Positions 1 to 5,993 of a DNA stretch of 8,429 nucleotides are shown in pieces. Numbering within the stretch: position 1 is the first letter of the stretch; each line of letters opens with the position of its first letter. Made by a program: the position numbers and the translations under genes. The notes beneath the pieces were generated by a model that saw only the letters and a program-made list of their open reading frames with translations, ran no database searches and had not been told where the DNA came from. Source of the stretch: Chrysiogenia bacterium (lineage in GTDB: Bacteria > JAGRBM01); contig JAGRBM010000315.1 in NCBI GenBank assembly GCA_020434085.1, forward strand, positions 1 through 8,429. The letters are read 5' to 3'.

Positions 1-32
1 CCGGGCGGGAGATCCAGCACGTGGAGAGTCGT

Positions 33-69
33 ATCAATTATGATATTGAAAGTCAATATCATAATTGAT
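33..69. promoter_or_regulatory. Fur-box-like palindromic operator
   Basis: A perfect inverted repeat: left arm ATCAATTATGATATTGA (33-49), 3-nt centre AAG, and a fully complementary right arm (53-69). The inner 19 bases (42-60, GATATTGAAAGTCAATATC) match the classical Fur consensus GATAATGATAATCATTATC at 15 of 19 positions, and a second weaker match offset by 6 bp overlaps it, as often seen at Fur sites. The patch is very AT-rich in an otherwise GC-rich window. It lies about 40 bp past the stop of the minus-strand redox gene, so it most likely controls a gene that starts at the left edge and runs leftward. A minus-strand TTGACT (56 down to 51) with a weak TACGAC 17 nt on (33-28) could be the promoter. 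A terminator is less likely, because no GC-rich stem or T-run follows. Fur as the binder is inferred from the consensus match. Confidence 0.6.
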
Positions 70-110
70 CAAAACAAGCCTTACCCATTCCTTCGCTATT
101 TCAGGGGTTT

Positions 111-1223
111 CTAGAAGTTCAGCCAGTTGGGCCGCAGCAGCAGCAGGAGCCCCAGCACGAAGATCACCGCGCCGCTCAGGAGCTTGAGCCAGCGGCCTTC
201 TTCTTCCTGGAGCTTACGACGGCTCATCGTGATGACAACCAGCCCCACCATGAGCGAGTCGTCGGCAATGTAGGCGAGGTTGTAGAGGAGCAGGTAGCCG
301 TAGTAACCGGCGGCGCCGAGGGCACGCTGGGTGAGGATTTGCGTATAAAGCGCCGGGAGCCCCGCGGTGCAAAGCAGCTCGACGACGTTGACCATGACCG
401 CGAGCACGACGGCGCCCGCGAGCGCGGCGGGAAGGTTCTCTGCCTGGATGATGGCGCGGGTGCGTGCGTAGAGCCCGGGCTTCACCGATTCGGGAATGCT
501 GAGCGAGAGGCCCTTGTGCAGGGCGAAGTAGTCCTTGATGTGCACCGCGCCCATGAAGAGGGCCAGCAGCCCCAGCGCAACCTGCACGCCGCGCGAAAAT
601 CCCACCAGTAAAAAGACGTTGAGCCATGCGGCCATGAAGGCGAAGTAGGCCGCGCCGCTGACAAGCACGAAAGTCCCGGCGATGAGCAGGATGCGGCGAC
701 GGTCCTTGAGGTTCACCAGCAGGGAGAGCAGGAACAGCAGGACCCACATGGCGCAGGGATTGAACCCGTCAATGAGGCCGATGACGATGGTGAAGAGCGG
801 AAGGCCCAGTTGCTCGACGCCGACTTCGCCGATGAGCGGTGCATCGATAGTGGGAGTCGCTGCTTTGCCGGAACTCAGCAGAGCCTCAATTTCGCTCCCG
901 GTTGTCTCAGGCGCATCGAAGCCGACGATCACCTCGCCGCAAACGAAGAAGGTCGGCACCCCGCCGGCGGTGATGCCGCGCTCCTTGTAGATCGTGATGA
1001 GCTTTTCGAGATTCTCGCGGCTTGCTTCGACCGGGTAGATCTCGATGTCGAGGTCGGGGCGGCGCTCTGCAAGGTCCTTCAGATAAAGCTTCGCCGCCCC
1101 GCAGTGCGGGCAACCCACCTTGGTCCAGACCTCGATTGTGCTGCAGCCGCTTGCGCGCGAAGTACCCGGGGCGAAGAGCGACGCAAGCGCGATCAGCAGC
1201 GCAGCGAGCGCAGATTTCATCAT
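111..1223 (-). CDS. Exported thioredoxin/glutaredoxin-like domain fused to a DsbD/CcdA-like membrane electron-transfer domain
   Basis: A 370-residue protein with two parts. Residues 1-25 look like a signal peptide or N-terminal anchor. Residues about 28-120 form a thioredoxin-fold domain with a CPHC active site (38-41) and a cis-proline loop GGVP (87-90). Residues about 138-365 hold around six hydrophobic segments. Within these, Cys157 (in FNPCAMW) and Cys285 (in ELLCTAG) sit where CcdA/DsbD-type proteins carry their paired membrane cysteines. By family knowledge such domains pass reducing equivalents from cytoplasmic thioredoxin across the membrane; the attached CPHC domain would be the periplasmic acceptor, but its substrate is unknown. 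The order is reversed relative to E. coli DsbD, whose thioredoxin domain is C-terminal. Two adjacent ATGs (1223, 1220) are possible starts. The start lies 3 nt after the flavoenzyme stop, so translation is probably coupled. Extra cysteines at 27 and 95 may also be redox-active. The general function is fairly sure, the specific role is not. Confidence 0.82.
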   Translation of the reverse strand: MMKSALAALLIALASLFAPGTSRASGCSTIEVWTKVGCPHCGAAKLYLKDLAERRPDLDIEIYPVEASRENLEKLITIYKERGITAGGVPTFFVCGEVIVGFDAPETTGSEIEALLSSGKAATPTIDAPLIGEVGVEQLGLPLFTIVIGLIDGFNPCAMWVLLFLLSLLVNLKDRRRILLIAGTFVLVSGAAYFAFMAAWLNVFLLVGFSRGVQVALGLLALFMGAVHIKDYFALHKGLSLSIPESVKPGLYARTRAIIQAENLPAALAGAVVLAVMVNVVELLCTAGLPALYTQILTQRALGAAGYYGYLLLYNLAYIADDSLMVGLVVITMSRRKLQEEEGRWLKLLSGAVIFVLGLLLLLRPNWLNF

Positions 1224-1226
1224 ACT

Positions 1227-2615
1227 TCAGGCCAGATCGGCGCGTTCGCCGAAGACGCGGGCCACGCGGCGCGACCAGCGCTCGAGTTTTTTCAGATCAG
1301 GCGTTTCGGGATAGCGCGCGTAGAGAGCGCTCACCAGCGCGCCGCGCATGCCCACGGGGATGAGCTTTGCCAGCAGCCCGGGATAGCGGATCGCCCCGCG
1401 AGCGAGCGTGAGCAGCTCGCCGGCATCGGGAGTGGCGGTGCGCTGGGTCAGCGCGGCCTCGCCGGTGCTGGGGGTGATGAAACCGCCGTCGATCATGGCG
1501 TCCACCGTGGCGTGGTCGAAGTCCTGGCTGGCGCGGCGGAAGACGTCCGAGACGGCGAGCGTCGCGCCGATCTCGCGCTGGGCCGCGCACTGGTAGGCCC
1601 ACGTGGCCTCCAGCGATCCGGGATCGGCGGCGGCGCCCAGGGTCTCGGCCATGATCTTTCCGGCAATGAGCCCCACGCCGATGCCGCTGCCATGGGCTGG
1701 AAACACCTGGCAGGCGCTGTTGCCGATGAGCGCAATGCCCGGCGCGGCGATCCGGTCGTAGGGGCGGCGGATGGGGATGAGCCCCGCGCCGCCGAATTCG
1801 ACCTTGCCCGCCCAGGGGTTTTCCTTGCGCCAGCGCGAGATCATTTCCGGCCCGGTGGCGTGGGTGCCGTCGGCGATGGTTCCCATGAGCAGCGAGACGT
1901 GATGGAGCTCGCGGTCGACGAAGACGTTGTGGGTGGAGAATCCGCCGTCCACGCCAAGGCGCGTGAGCGTCTCGCCGCGCGGCAGGTGCTCGCGCTCGAG
2001 AAATGCGAGCGCGCCTTCCTTGTCGGCGATGGTGAGGACGTATTGCGCTGCCGTGCAAGTGTGCTCTTTGGGAACGCTCGGGCAGTGGCGTGCAAGATCG
2101 GGGACCTGTCCCCGAAGCACGCCGCCAAAGCCCGTGGCGTCAACGAAGAGCGCGGCCTGCAGTCGCAGGCTCTCTTCGCCGTCCTTGCCCTTCGTCTTGA
2201 TGGACAGCGCGCAAGGGCGCCCGCCCTGCAGTTCGAGTGCGCCGATCTCGGCTTTTTCAAAACCGGTGGCGCCGGCCGCCAGCGCGAGCTTTTGCAGGCG
2301 CCGGGCGAGCTTTCGCATGTCGATTTCCCAGAGCTTGGCGTTGTCGATGCGGATGCGCGCGTGGGTCCCCGGGCTCTCCATGATGGCCGGGGCGCCCTCG
2401 TGGATGGTTTCGGGTGCTTTGGGCAGATCGATGCCCGCGCGCTCGAACTGCCAGGGGGCGACCGCGTTGATCCAGCGGGCGCCGGCTTTGGAGAAGGGAA
2501 GGCGGTCGACGAGCGCGACGCGCTTTCCGGCGCGGGCGAGTTGATAGGCGGCCCCGGCGCCGGCAGTGCCGGCGCCGCAGACCACGATGTCGAATTCGAG
2601 GGTGTTCTTGCTCAT
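1227..2615 (-). CDS. FAD-dependent oxidoreductase, geranylgeranyl reductase/halogenase-like superfamily
   Basis: A 462-residue flavoprotein. The N-terminus shows a Rossmann dinucleotide fold: GAGTAG at 14-19 as GxGxxG, with Asp37 ending the second strand, where it would bind the FAD ribose. DATGFGG (159-165) and IGNSACQVFPAHGSGIG (297-313) correspond to the later FAD-contact motifs of the para-hydroxybenzoate hydroxylase-like fold found in geranylgeranyl reductases and flavin halogenases. Substrate and reaction cannot be assigned from sequence. I chose the ATG at 2615 because the Rossmann strand begins 9 residues later; the open frame upstream has no homologous look and overlaps the divergent antiporter. 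No strong Shine-Dalgarno precedes it. It is the first gene of a pair with the thiol-relay gene 3 nt downstream, suggesting a shared redox function. It is most likely cytoplasmic, as no signal peptide is seen. A role in lipid or isoprenoid double-bond reduction is possible but speculative. Confidence 0.8.
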   Translation of the reverse strand: MSKNTLEFDIVVCGAGTAGAGAAYQLARAGKRVALVDRLPFSKAGARWINAVAPWQFERAGIDLPKAPETIHEGAPAIMESPGTHARIRIDNAKLWEIDMRKLARRLQKLALAAGATGFEKAEIGALELQGGRPCALSIKTKGKDGEESLRLQAALFVDATGFGGVLRGQVPDLARHCPSVPKEHTCTAAQYVLTIADKEGALAFLEREHLPRGETLTRLGVDGGFSTHNVFVDRELHHVSLLMGTIADGTHATGPEMISRWRKENPWAGKVEFGGAGLIPIRRPYDRIAAPGIALIGNSACQVFPAHGSGIGVGLIAGKIMAETLGAAADPGSLEATWAYQCAAQREIGATLAVSDVFRRASQDFDHATVDAMIDGGFITPSTGEAALTQRTATPDAGELLTLARGAIRYPGLLAKLIPVGMRGALVSALYARYPETPDLKKLERWSRRVARVFGERADLA

Positions 2616-2705
2616 GGGCGCAAACGGTATCGGCCCGGCACGCGCGCGGCAACAGGGGAGGGACAAATTCCACCCTTGCATGGTCCGCAGCGCCAAGGTA
2701 CCTCC

Positions 2706-4079
2706 ATGGGAAGCTGGAGGACGCCCGACTTGCCACAGGTTCCGCTCGACGTGCACGTGCTGGTCTTTGCCGGACTGCTGCTGGTGCTCAGCCAGGCCGG
2801 CGGGCGCATGGCGAATTTTCTCGGCGCGCCGCGGCTGACCGGCTATCTGATCGTGGGCGTGCTCTGCGGCCCGAGCCTGCTCAATCTCTTCCCCGCGGCG
2901 CTGGTGCATGATCGGCTGGGTGTGATCACGGAGATCGCGCTGGGGATGATTGCGTTCAGCATCGGTGGCTCACTCGAAATCACAAAGCTCAAAAAACTCA
3001 AGAAGGCGATCCTCTGGGTGACGTTTCTCGAAGCGGGGGCGGCGGCGCTGATTGTCTTCCTGGTCATGCGCGTGGTGCTTCCCTTTGTCGAGCCCGCGGG
3101 AGAGCCGCCCCATGCCACGCTGGCTATGGCGTTGCTGCTGGGCGCCATGTCGGCGGCGACGGCGCCGGCTGCGATCATGAGCATCGTGCGCGAGTACCGC
3201 TCCAGCGGTGAGCTCACTACCGTGCTCCTTGGCGTGGTAGCCATCGACGACAGCATCGCGCTGTTGCTCTATGCCTTCGCCGCTGCTGCGGCGAGCCTGC
3301 TGCTTGGTGGCGGTGAAGCGGTCACCTTCACGAGTGTGCTGGCGGGGCCGGGGGCGCACATTCTGCTGGCGCTGGCCATGGGGCTGGGCGCGGGGCTGCT
3401 CATTCGCGAGGTGATTTCCTACTTCGCCCCGCGCGACGTGATGCTCGGGCTGATTTTGGGGGCGATTCTCCTCACCGCCGGAGTCGCGATGAGCTGGGGC
3501 GTCTCGCCCCTGCTGGCCACCATGATGCTGGGTTTCGTAGTGGTGAATTTTGTCGAGCACGAGCGCGCGGTCGAGGCCTTCGAGGTTGTCGATGCGGTGG
3601 AGGAACCGATTCTCGGGGCGTTCTTTGCGATTGCGGGCGCGCATCTGGACGTTCGCACCGCGCTGATCTCCGGCGGACTGGCGCTGATCCTGACGTTGGC
3701 GCGCTTTGGTGGAAAGCTGCTGGGGGCGCGCACGGGCGCGCGCATTGCGGGCGCCCACGAGAATGTGCGTCGCTACCTGGGCCTTGCACTGCTGCCGGCC
3801 GCCGGCGTGAGCATCGGCCTGGTGCTCGAGGCCGGCGAGCGTTTTGGTGAGAAGATGCCCGGCATGGCGAGCCTGCTGGTGAGCACGGTGGTGGGCGCAA
3901 CACTCATCAACGAGCTGATTACTCCCTTTGCGGTTCGCCACGCGCTCTTTCGCGCCGGCGAGGCGAAGAGCCAGCACGAACTCTTCCCCGCTCCTGCCCG
4001 TCCCCACAGTCACCGGCATCACAAAAAACGGCACGCCAGGAGGCGTGCCGCTTCGGGTCATACGTTCAGGAAAGACTAG
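2706..4079 (+). CDS. Cation:proton antiporter, CPA2/KefB-like (Na+/H+ exchanger family)
   Basis: A 457-residue polytopic inner-membrane protein with about 11-13 hydrophobic segments across residues 15-415. Family features include GAPRLTGYLIVGVLCGP near 40-56, the unwound-helix region ATAPAAIM (151-158), and the adjacent acidic pair Asp181-Asp182 in VVAIDDSIALLLY. An acidic pair there is typical of the ion/proton site of CPA2 exchangers. It is expected to exchange Na+ or K+ for protons; the ion is not determinable here. No TrkA-N/RCK nucleotide-binding domain follows, unlike KefB/KefC. The tail (about 416-457) is hydrophilic and rich in His, Arg and Lys; part of it is encoded by the terminator hairpin of the convergent desaturase gene. 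The ATG at 2706 has AAGG 8 nt upstream and is followed directly by the first membrane helix. The same frame stays open far upstream, antisense to the flavoenzyme, but that part is not protein-like. The gene is divergent from the flavoenzyme across 90 bp. Confidence 0.85.
   Translation: MGSWRTPDLPQVPLDVHVLVFAGLLLVLSQAGGRMANFLGAPRLTGYLIVGVLCGPSLLNLFPAALVHDRLGVITEIALGMIAFSIGGSLEITKLKKLKKAILWVTFLEAGAAALIVFLVMRVVLPFVEPAGEPPHATLAMALLLGAMSAATAPAAIMSIVREYRSSGELTTVLLGVVAIDDSIALLLYAFAAAAASLLLGGGEAVTFTSVLAGPGAHILLALAMGLGAGLLIREVISYFAPRDVMLGLILGAILLTAGVAMSWGVSPLLATMMLGFVVVNFVEHERAVEAFEVVDAVEEPILGAFFAIAGAHLDVRTALISGGLALILTLARFGGKLLGARTGARIAGAHENVRRYLGLALLPAAGVSIGLVLEAGERFGEKMPGMASLLVSTVVGATLINELITPFAVRHALFRAGEAKSQHELFPAPARPHSHRHHKKRHARRRAASGHTFRKD
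4023..4050 (-). terminator. Rho-independent terminator of the desaturase gene
   Basis: Read on the minus strand, CGGCACGCC, a 4-nt loop TCCT and GGCGTGCCG form a perfect 9-bp GC-rich stem (4050 down to 4029), followed at once by six T residues (4028-4023). This lies 25 nt past the desaturase stop. On the plus strand no T-run follows the stem, so it should act mainly on leftward transcription. The whole element sits inside the last part of the antiporter coding sequence. Confidence 0.88.
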
Positions 4080-5182
4080 GCAGTGATCGGCTCGTTGGCC
4101 ATTTCCACTGCCCCATAGTGGCGCAGGTAGCGGAAGTGCGCCTTGACGCCTTCGCTGAAGGTGCCGAAAACGTGGTAGGGATAGCCAAATTCCTTGGCCG
4201 TCTCTTCCACGATCGGGGCGATTCTCTTGTAGTGGACGTGACAGATCTTCGGGAACAGGTGGTGCTCGATCTGGTAGTTGAGCCCGCCCACGGTCCAGTC
4301 GAAGAAGCGGCTTCCCATGGAAAAGTTGGCCGAGGTGCGAAGCTGCACGCCCGCCCAGGAATCATGGACCTTGCCGTCGGCATCGGCCTCGATCACTTCG
4401 ACGTCCTCGACCGTGTGTGCCACCGCGAAGACGATGGCCAGTATGAAACCGGCCACCAGGTGCATGATGAGAAAGCCCACGACGATGTGCCACCACGGGT
4501 TGGGCAGCCACACGATCGGGAATACGAGAAACATTCCGTAGTGCAGCAGCTTCACGCCGGCGAGGATGAAATACTCGGCAACGGGCACCTTGGGCTTCTT
4601 GTAGCGCACGTGAACCGGGCGCGAGATGTGCTGGTAGTCTTTTGCGAAAACCCACACCAGCGAGACCAGCGAGTAGAGGAACGGCGCATAGATGTGCTGG
4701 TAGCGGTGGTACCACTTCTTGTTCTCCTGAATGTCGAAGAAGCGAAGAAAGGGCGCCGGATGCAGATCGCCATCGGCGTAGGGGATGTTCGTGTAGGTGT
4801 GGTGGATGATGTTGTGGGTGATGTTCCAGTTGTAGGCGTGGACACCGACCAGGGAGAAACTGTGGGCCAGCAGCCGGTTCAGGCGCTTGTTGCCGGTGAA
4901 ACCGCCGTGGCTGGCATCGTGGGCGACGTTGAAACCGATCATGGCGACCGAGAATCCGGTCACCGCCCACAGAAGCCACATGATCGCCACGGGCGGCTGG
5001 GCAAACATGATAAGCGCCCACGATCCGTAGAACGTGGTGAAAAAGACAATCGTCTTGAGGATCATGAAGGCGTTGGCGTGCTTGGAGAGATTGTTCTCCT
5101 CGAAATACGCATCAACGCGCTGGAAGAGGACCTTTCTGAACTGGTCCCCGTCGGGTGCTACAAATGTTACTTTTCCGTCCAT
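4076..5182 (-). CDS. Membrane fatty acid desaturase, front-end (acyl-lipid/linoleoyl-CoA desaturase-like), without cytochrome b5 domain
   Basis: A 368-residue integral membrane di-iron desaturase. The three histidine boxes are present: HDASH (88-92), HNIIHH (123-128) and QIEHH (304-308). His256 in AVAHTVED is a further likely ligand. Gln replacing His in the third box is the hallmark of front-end desaturases, which insert a double bond between an existing one and the carboxyl end; the exact position is not predictable. Hydrophobic pairs lie at about 41-85 and 205-256. Eukaryotic front-end enzymes usually carry an N-terminal cytochrome b5 with an HPGG motif; none is present, so an outside donor such as ferredoxin is needed, and none is encoded nearby. 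I chose ATG 5182, where the protein starts MDGKVTFVAP, a good match to bacterial relatives. A TTG at 5227 would add 15 residues but falls inside the 13-mer repeat. It ends in its own terminator at 4023-4050 and shares stop bases with the antiporter. Confidence 0.92.
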   Translation of the reverse strand: MDGKVTFVAPDGDQFRKVLFQRVDAYFEENNLSKHANAFMILKTIVFFTTFYGSWALIMFAQPPVAIMWLLWAVTGFSVAMIGFNVAHDASHGGFTGNKRLNRLLAHSFSLVGVHAYNWNITHNIIHHTYTNIPYADGDLHPAPFLRFFDIQENKKWYHRYQHIYAPFLYSLVSLVWVFAKDYQHISRPVHVRYKKPKVPVAEYFILAGVKLLHYGMFLVFPIVWLPNPWWHIVVGFLIMHLVAGFILAIVFAVAHTVEDVEVIEADADGKVHDSWAGVQLRTSANFSMGSRFFDWTVGGLNYQIEHHLFPKICHVHYKRIAPIVEETAKEFGYPYHVFGTFSEGVKAHFRYLRHYGAVEMANEPITA

Positions 5183-5219
5183 TCCCCTGATGTGCCGCCT
5201 TTCAGTGCTGCCGTTCTGA

Positions 5220-5232
5220 CAGGACAAGAGTT
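5220..5232 (-). repeat. 13-bp inverted repeat, desaturase-proximal copy
   Basis: Plus strand CAGGACAAGAGTT, the exact reverse complement of 5350-5362. It lies within the likely promoter/leader of the desaturase. A 13-bp exact match within about 320 bp is unlikely by chance. It could be an operator half, a duplicated activator site or a shared promoter element; the binder is unknown. Confidence 0.6.
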
Positions 5233-5264
5233 ACTGACTCCACTCCCGAAACTCACAGATGTGC

Positions 5265-5280
5265 CAAGCGCGTGCGCTTG
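5265..5280. promoter_or_regulatory. 16-bp GC-rich palindrome, possible operator
   Basis: CAAGCGC, a 2-nt centre GT, and GCGCTTG form a perfect dyad between the two copies of the 13-mer. Its size and symmetry fit an operator for a dimeric repressor such as a TetR-type regulator of lipid genes, but no regulator is encoded here and short GC dyads arise easily in such DNA. Confidence 0.3.
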
Positions 5281-5349
5281 CTTGCGCGGACCGCGGCTAG
5301 TCCGCCCCTGATCTGCCGTTCGGAAATTGCGCTGATTGTAACGCTCGAA

Positions 5350-5362
5350 AACTCTTGTCCTG
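5350..5362 (+). repeat. 13-bp inverted repeat, distal copy
   Basis: AACTCTTGTCCTG, the inverted partner of 5220-5232, with 117 bp between the arms. It points toward the small membrane protein gene, so the same motif precedes both divergent genes. Confidence 0.6.
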
Positions 5363-5503
5363 CTGTCTTCGCGCTGTTGCAAAATCGACTAAAAGCATAC
5401 TTGAAAGCGCTCGTAAAGTCCCGTTACAACTTGGGAAATCGGCCAAACCCGGCTGCACCGGCCTCTCGTGGCATTCTGGGGAGCAAACGGCCATGCTCGG
5501 CCC

Positions 5504-5920
5504 ATGCCCGAACTCAGCGCAAAACGATCGAGATTGCTGGCCCTGGGGGCTCTCCTGCTCTCCCTGCTCACCGAGCTCTACATGGGCTGGCGGCTCGCCG
5601 TGCGGGGCCTGGTGGCGGCCGAGGGCCACGGCGGGGCGATCATCTACCAGTATTATGAGCTCGCGGCGATCATCGTTTTCGCCCTCTCGCAGGCCGTCGC
5701 CATCGACCAGGTGCGCCGGGGTAGTCCGCGCTTTTTCGGCTGGGCCGTGCCACCGGCGCTCTTCGCCATTGCGGTGGGGATTGTTACCTGGGCGCGCTAC
5801 GGGGTGTCCTGGCTGTTTTTTACCCACACCCTGCGCGGCTCCCTTCTGCTGGGGGCGGCGATGATCCATCTGCGCACGCTCGAAGCGCAGGCGTCCGAGA
5901 GCGAGGCCGCACTGCCTTGA
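5504..5920 (+). CDS. Small four-helix membrane protein of unknown function
   Basis: A 138-residue protein I do not recognise. Hydrophobic segments lie at about 9-28, 50-69, 78-97 and 102-123, with charged connectors (basic MPELSAKRSR at the start, DQVRRGSPR after helix 2), so a four-pass inner-membrane protein is likely. YYELAAIIVF and WLFFTHTLRGSLLL carry conserved-looking aromatic and polar residues inside or beside helices. The short hydrophilic tail is acidic. I prefer ATG 5504; an in-frame GTG at 5468 would add 12 residues, and neither start has a clear Shine-Dalgarno. The clean amphipathic/hydrophobic pattern supports this frame over the overlapping open frame at 5355-5864, which gives a Ser/Pro/Cys-rich, unlikely protein. 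The acyl-CoA dehydrogenase follows 73 nt later, so the two may be co-transcribed. No function can be assigned. Confidence 0.65.
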   Translation: MPELSAKRSRLLALGALLLSLLTELYMGWRLAVRGLVAAEGHGGAIIYQYYELAAIIVFALSQAVAIDQVRRGSPRFFGWAVPPALFAIAVGIVTWARYGVSWLFFTHTLRGSLLLGAAMIHLRTLEAQASESEAALP

Positions 5921-5993
5921 CCGCCGAGCGGGCCCTCCGGTATTGCGATGGCCTGCCGACCAATGAAACTTTCCGGGGAGAGACACCTGACCA

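Larger units (their letters stand above)
5183..5503. promoter_or_regulatory. Divergent intergenic region with inverted 13-mer pair
   Basis: This 321-bp noncoding stretch separates the leftward desaturase from the rightward small membrane gene and should hold both promoters. CAGGACAAGAGTT at 5220-5232 is repeated exactly in inverted orientation at 5350-5362, so both genes have AACTCTTGTCCTG upstream in their own reading direction, about 38 nt from the desaturase ATG and about 140 nt from the other start. A GC palindrome CAAGCGC-GT-GCGCTTG lies between them at 5265-5280. TTGTCC within the 13-mer could act as a -35 box, but I see no convincing -10. Open frames here are not protein-like. Confidence 0.55.

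Noticed and set aside
33-69. Palindrome as a rho-independent terminator of the redox operon
   Set aside because: The stem is almost all A/T and no T-run follows on the minus strand; an operator explains it better, though a double role is not excluded.
810-2705. Long plus-strand open frame continuous with the antiporter frame (would give a 1089-residue protein)
   Set aside because: It is antisense to the flavoenzyme, which has clear FAD motifs. The translated plus-strand part is Arg/Ala/Gly-rich with no domain pattern. Long antisense frames are expected in high-GC coding DNA. The antiporter starts at 2706.
2970-4061. 363-codon minus-strand open frame opposite the antiporter
   Set aside because: The product is Gln/His/Arg-rich and low-complexity; the plus-strand frame has transmembrane segments and the Asp-Asp motif.
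5183-5227. TTG start at 5227 extending the desaturase by 15 residues
   Set aside because: The extension lies partly in the 13-mer repeat, uses a rare start codon and adds residues unlike the family N-terminus; ATG 5182 fits better.
4118-5311. 397-codon plus-strand frame opposite the desaturase
   Set aside because: The opposite strand carries three intact histidine boxes; this frame is an Asp/Val/His-rich shadow.
5336-5429. 8-bp inverted pair TTGTAACG / CGTTACAA in the divergent region
   Set aside because: A match of this length is expected by chance in about 300 bp, and nothing else supports it.
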